Assembly (NCBI GenBank): GCA_963932465.1
Contig: OZ010796.1
Span: 73,907,974-73,971,973, forward strand
Direction: 5' to 3'
Source: Maratus speciosus
Taxonomy: Eukaryota; Arthropoda; Arachnida; Araneae; Salticidae
Length of the DNA stretch: 64,000 bases
Positions 46,300 to 56,654 of this stretch are shown in pieces; positions within the stretch are counted from its first letter, which is position 1, and each line of letters opens with the position of its first letter. The notes under the pieces are model-generated. The model was not told the DNA's origin and did not search any database. It saw only the letters and a list, made by a program, of their open reading frames with translations. Both the position numbers and the translations under genes were made by a program.

Positions 46300-46970
46300 A
46301 TTCTTTTTTGAAACCCTGTATATGATTTATAGATTTGTATATATTCTGCATAGTATGCTGAAATTTATTTTAATTAGAAAAAGCATAACAAAGTCGGAAA
46401 TTCACCTTTTAGCAATTCCTGCCAGTAGATGAAAATGTATTCTTTTTGCATAGCCTTGTATATTATCTAAAGATTTTTATAAATGACACATATTAAGCAA
46501 AAATTTAATTCACACAAAACACTCATAACTATACTAAAAACACATTTCCAGAAATTACCATCTATAAACGGCAATATATCTAGTTCTTTGCGTAGCCCTG
46601 TATATGAATTTATTTATATTCTATAAGCATCTCTTAGTAAACTAAATATAATTCAGTCGGAAAATGCATAGCTCAATTAAAACCCATCTTTAAGCAATTC
46701 ATGCCCATACACAATAATCTTACAAATTCTTTTGTGTAACCCTGCATAGTACTGTAAACGAAATCTTTTGTATGTCCCTGAAAATGAACGATAAATGCAC
46801 GTAACGTTCAACAGCAAGCATCTTGTAGAAAACCTAAGTAATGTATATCAATTTCATTATGTTTAAAATAGTGTAGTATCATTCAAATACGTTTCAAACA
46901 GTTTTCTCGTAAACTATTATGTAACTGAATTATTTTGTGTGTCCCTGTAAGTGAATAATGAATGCTTTTA
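46300..46970. repeat. Degenerate repeat with GCCCTGTATATG anchors
   Basis: The anchor (T)TTGCGTAGCCCTGTATATG, in forms ACCCTGTATATG, GCCTTGTATATT, GCCCTGTATATG, ACCCTGCATAGT, GTCCCTGAAAATG and GTCCCTGTAAGTG, occurs six times between 46312 and 46955, about 110-150 apart. Units share little else; an old decayed array. Confidence 0.6.
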
Positions 46971-47019
46971 ATTCCCTATTCTATATCTGCTTTAGTGCAC
47001 CGAAGAAACTCAGTTAGCG

Positions 47020-47490
47020 GCCCAGGGTACATATTATGAAAGAGTGGTCAAAGGGCTTTCCAATGATATATCACATGAGGATGTCGGAAAAAGTTATAAA
47101 GTGTCCCTTCGAGGGTGGGAAACTAAGCCCCTAATGGTTGGGGTGAACAAACAGAGGGCGGAAGCTGTCACCCTGTACCGAGTTACTCATTTGCTCAAGT
47201 TTTCAAAAAGGTGCGATATAAAGGACTCTGGTAATTAGGGGCCAAGTTACTTAACGAATGATTTAAAATTAAAATGGGGGGGAATAGGGATGGGGGATAC
47301 GTAATATGAAAGCGTGGTCAAAGGACTGTTCAATGATATGTCACATTTAGGGGTTAATTTTCCCGGAGGGCAACTAAGCCCCTAATGATCTGGGGGCAAA
47401 CCGAGGGTATAAACCAGTAACGTTTTACTCCTTTGGTCAAGTTTTCAGAAAGGGGCGGTATAAAGGGCTCAGACAATTAACTAGAAACCA
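47020..47490. repeat. Diverged tandem duplication, period about 270 bp
   Basis: GAAAG.GTGGTCAAAGG, CAATGATAT.TCACAT, CAACTAAGCCCCTAATG and GCG.TATAAAGG recur in order at 47038-47225 and 47308-47475. A 64-codon open frame in the first unit is broken in the second and is not taken as a gene. Confidence 0.7.
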
Positions 47491-47706
47491 AGATAGTCAA
47501 ATGTTTGGTCAAGCTTTCAAATTTTTAATTACTCTATATCTGGGCATCCCACCCCCGAAATTTTTATATGTTATAAAAATGTATCCCAGGGCTCCATTAA
47601 AAAAAAAAAAATCTGGCTTAAAATAACGATATTTATTGTAGAAAACGCTACGATTTAAATAATTTGCTATAGGATTAAATGCAGAATACATTTCTTTTTC
47701 ATTATA

Positions 47707-48078
47707 AACAAGTTGGAAATTGGACGTTAAACGTGGCAAATGAGATGCGTTCGTACTATACTGAATGTATATTGTAGTGCACTTCATAAGTGCATATCCA
47801 TTTCATTCTATTCGAAAGGCTGTAACATCATTAAAATGCACTTGAAATAATTTTTTCCCATTGGCCATGATGTAACGAAAAACCTTTCGACTGTACCTGT
47901 AATGAAACCATACATCTGATTTTCATAAAATTTGAAATGACTTGACAAAATTTTGCAACAATTGTATATTTAAAATTTCAGACTATTCGGTTGGGTAGTT
48001 TTTGCTCTGTTATGCGCGGACAGACGGACTAAACGATCACTATAGGGGTTACGTATTTATATAATTACGAACGCACCT
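47707..48078 (+). repeat. AGGTGCGTTCGTA-family repeat, internally deleted
   Basis: AACAAGTTGGAAATTGGACG start, AGATGCGTTCGTACTA, then a shortened middle, TGCGCGGACAGACGGAC tag (48013) and TTACGAACGCACCTAAAA end. Confidence 0.75.
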
Positions 48079-48611
48079 AAAAAATCATTTTTTTGATAAA
48101 ATAAAAAGTTACAGTTGGATTTTTTCGAATTGCTGAAATATAATATTTTGAGTATATGTACCAATTTTTAAAGTCCTACCTGAAATAGTTTTAAAAAAAA
48201 TTTATACCTTATAATAGTTGACTGCAGTTTTATTCGAGAATAAATTTCTTTTCTTATAAGAATCAGTTTTTTGATAAAATAAAAAGTTATACTGATTTTT
48301 TTCATTTTTTGATAAAATAAAGAGTTACCGGTGGATTTTTCCCATTTTATCGAATTTCTGAAATAGAATATTTTACAAGGAATATAGCATATACCTCTCG
48401 GCCAAGTACTCTCCAAAGTCCTTCGATTGGATTCAGGTCTGGACTGATGGCTGACCAGTTTATATCAGTCACTTGATTCTGCGTCCAAGCTGTTGAGCGG
48501 GAGGTGTGAATCAACGCATTGTCCTGTTGGAACTTCCAGTTTTCCAATACTAAAATGTTTCCAATTGGAAGTAGGTTTCTTTTGAGGACATTTTGATAAT
48601 CCTCATACCAA

Positions 48612-49476
48612 ATAAATTCTGTGGCTGCATCTGAAGTGATTTTCTGTAATAATTTTAGCAAGAGGAACGGTAAGGAATCTTAAATCCAGGGACAAAAATT
48701 TAAAAAAATGATAACCATAAAAATGTGTGCAGGTTAATTTTTTGCTACATATTTATATAAAACAACAGTCCCAGTTTCGGAAAAAAATTACATCTACGTA
48801 CTTTTATTGAAACAAATTTATACAGACCGCTCCAAACTTTAGAATCAGCATCAGGGACACGGGACGGTCAGGAATTTCGTGGTCTATTTGGACCCCCCAA
48901 CATCGTCCAAAATTTATTTATCTCGGTAAGGGTGTATTCGAAAAAATATTTTTCCACCCTCAACTGCTCGAAATTTTCTGGGACATTTTCAGACTCATTT
49001 TTAAAAGTAAAAACATGAAACTTGCTGAGGTGATTTTTTAAGAGATGTATAAGATGCCGTGTGATTTCATTTTTCACTCAATTAATTAGAATTTGAGTTT
49101 TAAACAATTATTTTCTCAGTATGACCATTTTTTCATTCCCAGATCTCCCGCTTCGGAAAATTCGGTTCAAAACGCCAACTTTGACAACATTTTTTACAAT
49201 ATTTTCTGCATTTATCAAAAAATCGAGAAGCACGGCACATTATGTAGTTTCTAAATAAGAGAATTTTTCAGTTTGATGCGTTTGAGAGCAAAACTGAATT
49301 TAAAAATGAGTCAGAAAATAAGCAGTTTGGGTTGGAATACACCCTTAATATATTTATGCAGTCATGCAATGGAATGTTTTCCAATGTAAGAAATTAAAAA
49401 AAAAACAAGAATATGTACTAAAATAAAAATTATTATTCAGGGACTTAAAAGTCAAAATTTTTAGAGAATGCCTCAT
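48612..49476 (-). mobile_element. TGGGGC element, copy C (truncated, inside Tc1 relic)
   Basis: Reverse complement of the left 450 bases of copies A and B: from GAGAATGCCTCAT (49476) through GGGACACGGGACGG and CTTCAGATGCAGCCACAG (junction near 48612). The right part of the element is absent, so it is not a simple full insertion; deletion or recombination with the Tc1 element is needed. Confidence 0.75.
48926..49348. mobile_element. TTAA MITE, GGGTGTATTC family (copy 2)
   Basis: GTAA (a changed TTAA) at 48926-48929 and TTAA at 49345-49348. Ends GGGTGTATTCG and GGAATACACCC are inverted. It interrupts copy C where copies A and B read AATATTAACGA.ATAAATA, so one TTAA in the empty form became two. 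423 bases. Confidence 0.87.
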
Positions 49477-50124
49477 TTATAAAATATGGATGCTTGCATG
49501 CGACAGTGAACAGTAGATCTCGAAATAGGGAACGCTAAAGTCCTCGCAATTTCACGAAAAGGCTTTTCTTGGGTTTAAATTGATCGCAAAATCTCTCTAT
49601 ATTGTCGCTGAGGTATTTTTCTTGGTCGACCTGAACACATTTTTGCAGTCATGTGGTCACTGTTCGATAACATTTCATTAATTCCAGATCTCCACGCTTC
49701 ATTGTTTAGCAATATTAGAAACTTTAACAGTTTGAGCCTCTAAACGCCAAATTTTAGCCACATTAGTTGCAGAGAATTGAACGGTGCGGGGAATTTCCCA
49801 GCTACTCGAGATTTGAAGAACGAGCAGGGATTTTATACTTCGAAGTCGTTACGTCACTTGTACGGAATGCTGAATATGCAATTTTTTTTGATACGGTGGT
49901 AATAAAAGCGATTATTTTCTTTGTCCATATATTTTTGGGACAGATTATTTTGTATGTTATTTTTTTTACAAAAACCTATGATATAAGCATGATTTTTCAG
50001 TATTGTAATAAACTTATGTTATGATTCCAAATGCCAATTATTTTTTCGTGATTATTGCTTCATTTTTTTTAAAACTGTGTTATTTCAAATAATCGCCTGT
50101 CCGTATACTTTTCAGACGCACTGT

Positions 50125-50233
50125 ATATTAAATTTTAAACCATTCGGTTGGGTATTTTTGCGCTGTATATACGGTAGGACCAGATGACGACTAATAGGTG
50201 CTATGTATTTATATAATTACGAACGCACGTAAA
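50125..50233 (+). repeat. AGGTGCGTTCGTA-family 3' fragment
   Basis: ACCATTCGGTTGGGTA through TTACGAACGCACGTAAAA, the last fifth of the family. It starts exactly at the TA of the Tc1 relic, which suggests the Tc1 element had inserted into a longer copy. Confidence 0.75.
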
Positions 50234-50848
50234 AACAAACAAATGATGCGTTGTAAAGGAATCATTTATGATACCCTAAAACTGATTATCCAAATGCAGC
50301 CTATTAAAGTGGAATAATTAAAAATGTAATAGGAAAAAATACAAAAGGAATGTAAAAAATATGAATACAAATTAAAACTTATAGTGTGAAGCACTTCTTC
50401 AGAGGAAATGTTTCACAACATAAGTAAAACGCAGCTGATTTCTGATTGAGAATGGTAAGCTTAGCTTTAAAGGCTAATTCTCAAATTTCTCTGTCGGCTG
50501 TATCCAATATATAAATCAACGTTTGAACGGGGGTGGTTTTGATGTTTCGGGATCATGATCGGTGAAAGTATACAGATTTTTTTCGGAATGGCTCATCTCC
50601 GAACGGCTGCAAATAGGTAGCCTTTTACATTATTTAATGGAAGATGCCTAAAAGTTTAAAATAAAATGTCCAGAGTTAAAATATTATTATACTCTTTATT
50701 TAGGAATAGAAAGAGAGATTGGGGGAAGATTTTCTTACATGGGTTTCTTACGTTTTCTTACATTCTTCAATGACGTGAAAATTTAGAGTTAAAAAAATTT
50801 TCCTCATTTTCTCGTAAATTTTACGATTTCAGTTTTTTAAACCGTTCT
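50234..50848. other. Unassigned interval
   Basis: No gene, repeat end or RNA signal recognised. Confidence 0.3.
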
Positions 50849-51015
50849 AAAGCTGCCAATTTTTACGCTTTATTTATTTGTATACTTTTTCTGCCACTAA
50901 AATTTAGTAGGCATTTTTGCCTTTATTTAATCTCGGATTTCGGCGATTAAAAAAATCAAAATTTACTATTAAAATTTAGTAATTTGAAAAAGATCGTAAA
51001 AGTTGGCAGCTATGT
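50849..51015. mobile_element. Short MITE, AGCTGCCAA ends
   Basis: AAAGCTGCCAATTTTTACG and CGTAAAAGTTGGCAGCTATG are inverted; a second internal pair, CTAAAATTTAGTA and ATTAAAATTTAGTAA, adds symmetry. About 165 bases, non-coding. Confidence 0.65.
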
Positions 51016-51082
51016 TGTTCTGTGTACCTTACCAAGCATTTAAGGGTAATGGTCTCCCGACCCCATAACTATTTCATGAAAT

Positions 51083-51630
51083 ACATGTGTCCACAAAATA
51101 AAGTCCGAGTTTCAATTGTATACTATAACAGTTTAATTACTACAGTTTAGTACTTTAACAATTTAGACTATTTACAACACATCATATATCCAAGGGAAGG
51201 TAAACTTAGATTTTCTTACAAATGCTCAATAGGTGCACTTTTAGTGATAAGGCGCCCATTCAACTTAAAGTCCCATTCTTCCCACACCTCGGTTAGCAAA
51301 TCCGGAGTCATGGAGAAGCCATAGCCTCTTCCATTCTGCGCCTCAACCCAAATCATTAGGTAGCGGCGGTATGTAGACACGGTCAAGCAACTGAAATTCA
51401 ACACTTGCTTTCCGAACACATTTCTTAGGACTACGCAGGTAAGATGCTCTGACATGGTAAACATCCTATGCAGAGACTTTTGGTCGTCCCATGGATGTGT
51501 GCCGTATAACTAAAGGCGCACCTATTGGGCATTTGTAAGAAAAACTAGGTTAGTTTTCCTTCACTTGGATGTATGATTTGAATTGTTAATGTATACCATT
51601 GAAACTGGGACATTCTTTTATGAACACCCT
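51083..51630 (-). mobile_element. TIR element with transposase C-terminal fragment
   Basis: Reading inward, the right end gives AGGGTGTTCATAAAAGAATG then TCCCAGTTTCAATGGTATAC; the left gives TGTGTCCACAAAATAAAG then TCCGAGTTTCAATTGTATAC. Outer ends are imperfect, inner 20 bases well conserved. Internally deleted Tc1/mariner-like element. Confidence 0.75.
51216..51464 (-). pseudogene. Tc1/mariner-like transposase, C-terminal end
   Basis: The last 60 residues read TVSTYRRYLMIWVEAQNGRG, FSMTPDLLTEVWEEWDFKL and end in SAPIEHL. An ending with VW.E.(D/E)(Y/F)(R/K)L...IEHL resembles the C terminus of an arthropod DD34-37 transposase group (often annotated with DUF4817); that match is from memory and is an inference. 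The catalytic domain is deleted. It lies in a TIR element of fitting type (51083-51630). Confidence 0.5.
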
Positions 51631-51633
51631 ATA

Positions 51634-52154
51634 GGGTCAGGAGGGGTAATTATGACCACCACCATATTAGAGAAATCTGTGTATGGTAAAATTTTGTTTT
51701 AAGCTTAGATATTAACCTCATAATGTATATTTCATCTTAGATATTTTTCACGACTAGTCTGAAGCCCTTTTGAGATCCGAATAGCAATTTGAAACTAAGC
51801 CTATCAAAATTTTGATTAACGGATTTGTCACCTTGGAGTTCAAAGTGGTCTCAATTACCTCAAACAAATGTGTATAGGCAAGTATAACGAGAAAATAGAG
51901 AGGTCATGATTTCCCCATTAGTGGTCTTAATTACCCCAAACTTTTCTGATTGTGAATTTTTGATGGAGTAATTATAACCATCCTTTTAACTTAAAAAAAA
52001 AACAGCTATGACAATTAAAACTTTTATAAGGTGTTCTTAAAGGGTCGAAGTCAATTTCTATGTACTAAAAACACCACTTTTCCAAATAGAAAAAAGTAAA
52101 AAAAATAACAATGCTGAAAATATATAAAGTGGTCATAATTATCCCTCCTGACCC
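51634..52154. mobile_element. TA|GGG MITE, GGGTCAGGAGGGGTAATTATG ends
   Basis: TA at 51632-51633 and 52155-52156. Left GGGTCAGGAGGGGTAATTAT, right ATAATTATCCCTCCTGACCC; over 25 bases inverted. Boxes TAATTATGACCA and GGTCTTAATTACC recur inside. 521 bases. It abuts the previous element: its target TA follows that element's last base by one. Confidence 0.88.
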
Positions 52155-52338
52155 TATTTATTTTTTCTCAAAATAGGACGACAGGGGAGTAAGAAATTGA
52201 ACCATTCTGTGTTCATATTCTAGGAAAAATCTATTTTAAGTAAAATGACTTTCTGTACATACACACACGCGTTGAGTAAAGTTTTATGCCAAAATTTTTT
52301 TTATTGTAAAATGATAAATATATACGAAAACAGAAAAG

Positions 52339-53428
52339 CTAATGAGCATAGTAATCTCCGTTCAAATCTACAATCGTCTGCCAACGTTTTGGCAACTTTT
52401 CAATCCCTTCTGCGAAGAATTGTGACGTGCGCCAGTCCAGAAAGTGAGCGATCTCATTTATGACCTCCTCATTTAAATTGAGGATTGCGCCAAGAAGATG
52501 CAGCTGTAGATGTGAAAAGAGATAGAAATCCGAAGGGGCCCTGTCTGGGGCTGTATGGTGGATGTTGCATCAAAACACATTCCAGCTTGTAGAGCGTCCA
52601 GCCTGCCATCGTACTAACATGTGTCCGGGCGTTATTTTCATGAAAGAGAAACACCTTTCTTCTGAACTCGTTTCTTCATGTTTCGCGAATGGCATCACGA
52701 ACATTGATTAGATTGCTGTACATTGCACTGTTGATAATCTGTCCGTTTTTCAGGTAGTCTTTGTACAAAATTCCGCGACAATCCCACCAGATGGAGAGAA
52801 GCATCTTCTTGTTAGTTAGGGCACGTCTTGCAACCGAACTTGCTGATTCCCCAGGTTCTGACCACACTCCTTTATGGCTGGTATTGTTGTTGTACACCCA
52901 TTTTCCATGACAGGTCCCAATTCTGTCCAGAATGTTCTTTTTCCTTTGATCTCTGAGCAGAACCAAACAAGACATTTTTTCTCTTGCTCTGGTCTTCAAC
53001 AGTCAATTCGTGAGACGTCCAGCGTTTGAGCTTAAACGTTAGATTTATGCGTTTCAGAGCGTTAACTATTATTTTTTATGAAACGTAAAGCTCTAACGCA
53101 ATAATTCGTGTCGAAATATTTCTGTTTTGATCAATGATTTGCATTAACTGCTCACAATCAACTTCAATAAGGCGGCTAGAATGTGGTTCATCTTCAATAT
53201 CGAAATTTCCAACTTTAAACTTCCGAAAACAAAATTTGACTATCATAAGAAACAGTATTGATGCCTAAACTTTCACAAAGACCCCCACGAAGGGCACTCC
53301 CCCCTAGGGCCTATATCCCAAGTGTAGATAATCGGCCGTCATAAATCAACCAACCAACCAACCAACCAGCCTAAACTTTCACACTTTTGTGTGGCCTTCA
53401 GTCGCACTGAGTTTGTTACGGAACTCAT
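52339..53428 (-). pseudogene. mariner transposase, all catalytic residues lost
   Basis: Start codon at 53428 (MSSVTNSVRLKA), stop at 52339-52341 after LPKRWQTIVDLNGDYY. Recognisable mariner blocks: GNFDIEDEPHSSRLIEVD (N-terminal HTH region), WTSHELTVED, LDRIGTCHGKWVYNNN, KKMLLSIWWD, INSAMYSNLI, FHENNARTHV, and HPPYSPRQGPF. Where the family has TGDEKW, HQDNAR and SPDLAPSD, this copy has TCHGKW, HENNAR and SPRQGPFG, so each of the DD34D acidic residues is gone. Stops and frameshifts occur in several places, and a SINE fragment sits in the N-terminal part. The gene's upstream sequence is cut off by a Tigger element starting five bases before the start codon. Confidence 0.92.
53278..53368 (+). 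mobile_element. SINE family 1, 5'-truncated copy with 15-bp target duplication
   Basis: Only the 3' 90 bases: AAGACCCCCACGAAGGGC through GGCCGTCATAAATCAACC and (CCAA)n. Flanked by GCCTAAACTTTCACA at 53263-53277 and 53369-53383. Truncation at the 5' end plus a target duplication is typical of incomplete LINE-driven retroposition. It splits the mariner gene after about codon 20. Confidence 0.93.
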
Positions 53429-53432
53429 AGTG

Positions 53433-56101
53433 CAGTGGACTCTCTCTAATCTGAACACTCATGGGACCGACAAAAAAATGTTCAGATTATGGGGGTGTTC
53501 ATTGTAGAGGGAGATTGGGAATTGTATTATTACTCTACTGTGTATTGAGTTTATAGACTGTATAAAACACTTAGCCTGGTTAGCCATGCCAGTTACCCAG
53601 ATAAAGGTGCTGAATTTAGATTTGGCGGCTAGTGCAATGTCAAACTAAATTCAGTCGGACCTGTATTCTGCCATGTTATTTTTTTATTATTATTAAAAAA
53701 GTTTTACAAAACAGACAATTACATATATACAATACATCACTTGAAAACAAATAGGTGCATTACTTAAAAAACTGTGTAATTTTAGTCTGTTTTTGCACTG
53801 TGTATGCTCGTGCAGTGTACATGTTATCTAATTGTTTAAGAAGTGGGAAGGCTTCCGGGTGATGTTCAGCCGCATAGTTCAACAGGTCTTGAATCCCTTG
53901 TCCATGTTGCTTGAAGGTAATCGTACTTCTTGTCCTTCGGTATTTTCTGGTTCAACTTCTTCTTCACTGTCCTCTTCCTCTTCAACGATGTTATTGTCGC
54001 AAAACGGAAGGCTTCAATCGGCTTCGAGATAAGCTCCAGGTTCAATTTCAATATGAAGCTCCTGAAGAATTGACCCCCAAATCACTCACAGTTGTTGCTT
54101 CTTGGCCCTCTATTCTTATATGCTCATTCTTACACGGAAATCCAGCTTTGTAGAAGCATCTTTGGATGGTGTAGGGAGTTACTTCATTCCAACCCATTTA
54201 ATATCCAATGGGCAGCATCCATGACGTTGACCTTCTTCGTTAGTTCGGTTGCCGAATTTGCCTCCTCCATCACCAGGGACATTTTCTTTCGAAAATGGAT
54301 TCGGTAGTGAGCTTTAAAGGTCTTGATTACTCCTTGATCCAGTGGTTGGATTACAGATGTACAGTTCGGTGGCAGGAACTTGAGGCTCACGTTGCTCAGA
54401 TGCATGTTTGTATGTGATCTGGCATTATCAACAAAAATAATTTTTCTTCCTTCTCTCTTCACCATCTCGTTAATGCCTTCCAACCATTGAGAGAAAATTG
54501 GGAATGTCATCCAGGCTTTTCGATTTGATTTATAGTGCACTGGCAATGATGCGATATTCACACATTTGAAGCATCGTGGTTTTTCACTTTTTCCGATCAC
54601 AAGTGGTTTAAGCTTCTCACCCGTAAAACTGGCACAGAGCATGACGGTACGTCTTTCTTTCGACATTTTCCCGCCCACGCATTTTTCGCTTCTTTCTGCT
54701 AGGGTTTTATTTGGAAGAGCTCTAAAAAACAAGCCGGTTTCATCGGCATTGAAAATGTCAGTGGACTCGAAATCCTTCATTATTTCCGGAAGTTTTCTTT
54801 TCCATTCCTCCACAGTCTCAATATTTACGTCTGCAGCTTCACCGTTGATTATTTTGAATTCGATGTTATGCAGACTTTTAAAGCGAGTCAACCATCCTTC
54901 CGATGCCTTGAATTCCGTAATTTTCTCCTTTTCTGCAAAATCCAGCGCAATCTGCTTTAGCAGGGGTCCAGTGACAGAAAGGTTCTTCGTTCTCATTTGG
55001 CAAAAAAACTTCCAAACGTGATTGTTTATGTTCTCATTCCCTGTTTTCTTTTCTGAAATTCTGCGCTTTGAGGAAGGTTTATTTGCTTCAAAAGCGGCAA
55101 TAATTTCTTTCTCTTCCTTGCTGATGGCATTCACTTGGCCTACTGAAATTCCAAACTGATTCAATTTTCCTTTGATTTTAATTTTTGAACAACATCGTAT
55201 TTTTCCTGAAGCTTCAGTTCTTTTCATTTTTTCATTTTCATACTTATTTCTGACATATCTGCGACGATAGAAAAATGACAAAAAAATTTTACCTTTACTG
55301 GACGAAAAACAAAGAAAGAAACAGAAGCAATAATGTTCGGAAAACAAACAATTATCCTTTTTGTGCACTCCTTCTAACACCTGTTGTCTCTTTGCTGTTA
55401 CTGGGAGGCAGGACATTTCTGTTGCGTAATCTTTCTATTTTTATCTCGGATCGGAGAGGGGGGAATCATGTGATATGGTTTTTACATTACTTTTTCTTGT
55501 ATATCTTTGGATAAAAATTGATTGAATTGTTCATTTCATTTTTGATTATCATGATATTATACGTTTTGTGAAATGTCAATAGTTTTATATCTGGACATTT
55601 TTGTTTATTAAAAATATAAGAATGTTCTAATTAGTGGATATGTAGAATACGTACGGTAAAAGCCTTTTGAAAAATATTCTTTAGATTTCTTCTTTTTTGT
55701 TATAATAAATGTTTTATTGGTTTTCTTAACTGAAGATTTCACCTGAATTATTCAAATTGCAGCATCGCGTAGATGCTTAAAATCTAACAATGTTTTTGTC
55801 TATTTTAAAATAGAGTTCATTGAATATTTTATTCTTCTGCAACTACACAATTCCCGAATTTCTATTATGGGGAATTCCCACAAATTCCGATTGCAAACAC
55901 ATGTTCAGTTTACAGAGAGGTGGGATAGATTGGGGATCAAAAGTAGCGTTCATAATAGCGGGGTGTTCAGATTAAAGGGTGTTCAGAATACAGAGAGTTC
56001 ATCTTTTGTTAAGTCTATGGAGTTTCGCCGGGGTCGTCGGAATGTGTTCATAATACCGGGGTGTTCACATTAGAGAGTGTTCAGATAGAGAGAGTCCACT
56101 G
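53433..56101 (-). mobile_element. Tigger element, nearly full length
   Basis: Ends CAGTGGACTCTCTCTAATC and CTATCTGAACACTCTCTA-type right end closing with AGAGAGTCCACTG. Additional GTTCAGATTA boxes lie inside both ends (53490, 55965, 56045, 56075). 2669 bases, the length expected for Tigger. The right side is followed by TA; the left by TG, a likely mutated TA. Encodes one long transposase frame. Confidence 0.9.
54184..55227 (-). pseudogene. Tigger (pogo-superfamily) transposase
   Basis: Best preserved transposase in the window. From the Met at 55227 the frame runs 347 codons to a stop at 54184; the same frame is open upstream to 55416 but that part does not look coding. Blocks: N-terminal EEKEIIAAFEANKPSSKRR, CENP-B-type DNA-binding region VWKFFCQMR...ASEGWLTRFKSLHNIEF, then DDE domain with FNADETGLFF (Asp 162 of this frame), IIFVDNARSH (Asp 267) and PPNCTSVIQPLDQGVI (Asp 297). 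The last two are separated by 29 residues, the DD29D spacing of Tigger. All three acidic residues are intact. Defects: the first HTH appears damaged and the C-terminal acidic tail (IVEEEEDSEEE near 53990) is in another frame after a stop, so the protein is probably inactive. Confidence 0.92.
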
Positions 56102-56103
56102 TA

Positions 56104-56654
56104 CATAATATTTCTGATCTGTAGAGGTGATAGCTCCATTTTAACACCTTTTTGAAGCGCAAGGTAATTAATTTTTGACAAACAAATTACACAGTAATGT
56201 AGTTCCATTATTCAGCTTTCGAATGCAAAAACTTGTTTGTGCAAAGGCTAATAACCACACAAATGACAGCTGTTGGCACGAAGGTATTCCCCTTTGGCGG
56301 AAAACTTTTCTGAAATTAAAGTAAAAACCGTTAGGCAAAAAAAAAAAAAAAAAATTAAAACATATATGAATTAAAACTGAATTGAGAATAACAGATTGAG
56401 AACCGGTAGTTTAGTTGCTGGATTAGATGCAATAAACATTTCCTGCGCCACAAATTTTATTTTATAAAATAGTCTAAGTAAATGCAATAAAAAAAAGTTA
56501 CCGCGTTGTTAAATAAAATTTCTGGTAAGAGATATATGAGATTTATAAATCTCACTCCTGTGGCAAAATAAGCAGAGGAGTAGAATAGAATGACAGTTTA
56601 CATTTCAACGATTTTTTTTAACATGTTCTTAGAAGTGTTAATTTACTTTTTCAG
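56104..56654. other. Presumed 5' intron of the host gene
   Basis: No repeat ends seen. The interval finishes in a polypyrimidine stretch and TTACTTTTTCAG, a good 3' splice site directly before 56655. An A run lies at 56338-56354. Confidence 0.45.

Larger units (their letters stand above)
48350..50123 (-). pseudogene. Tc1-like transposase relic, chimeric
   Basis: 5' end at about 50123: CAGTGCGTCTGAAAAGTATA on the reverse strand next to TA. Near 49650-49500 a decayed HTH region reads GRPRKIP and FREIARTLAFPISRSTVHCR with stops. The C-terminal half (48612-48350) has YQNVLKRNLLP, FQQDNALIHTSRST (second Asp) and SPDLNPIEGLW (third acidic residue, Glu, kept). Between the halves lies copy C of the TGGGGC element with a TTAA MITE inside it. 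The first catalytic region is missing. The open 104-codon frame at 48347-48661 starts in copy C, so its first residues are not transposase. Confidence 0.85.

Noticed and set aside
47044..47238. 64-codon forward frame with balanced composition
   Set aside because: The unit is duplicated at 47308 with the frame broken; no splice sites or family pattern.
52339..53428. Domesticated mariner gene
   Set aside because: All three catalytic positions are changed and the frame has stops, shifts and a SINE insertion, so there is no sign of preserved function.
54566..55021. 151-codon forward reading frame
   Set aside because: It is the antisense of the Tigger transposase gene and has no domain features.
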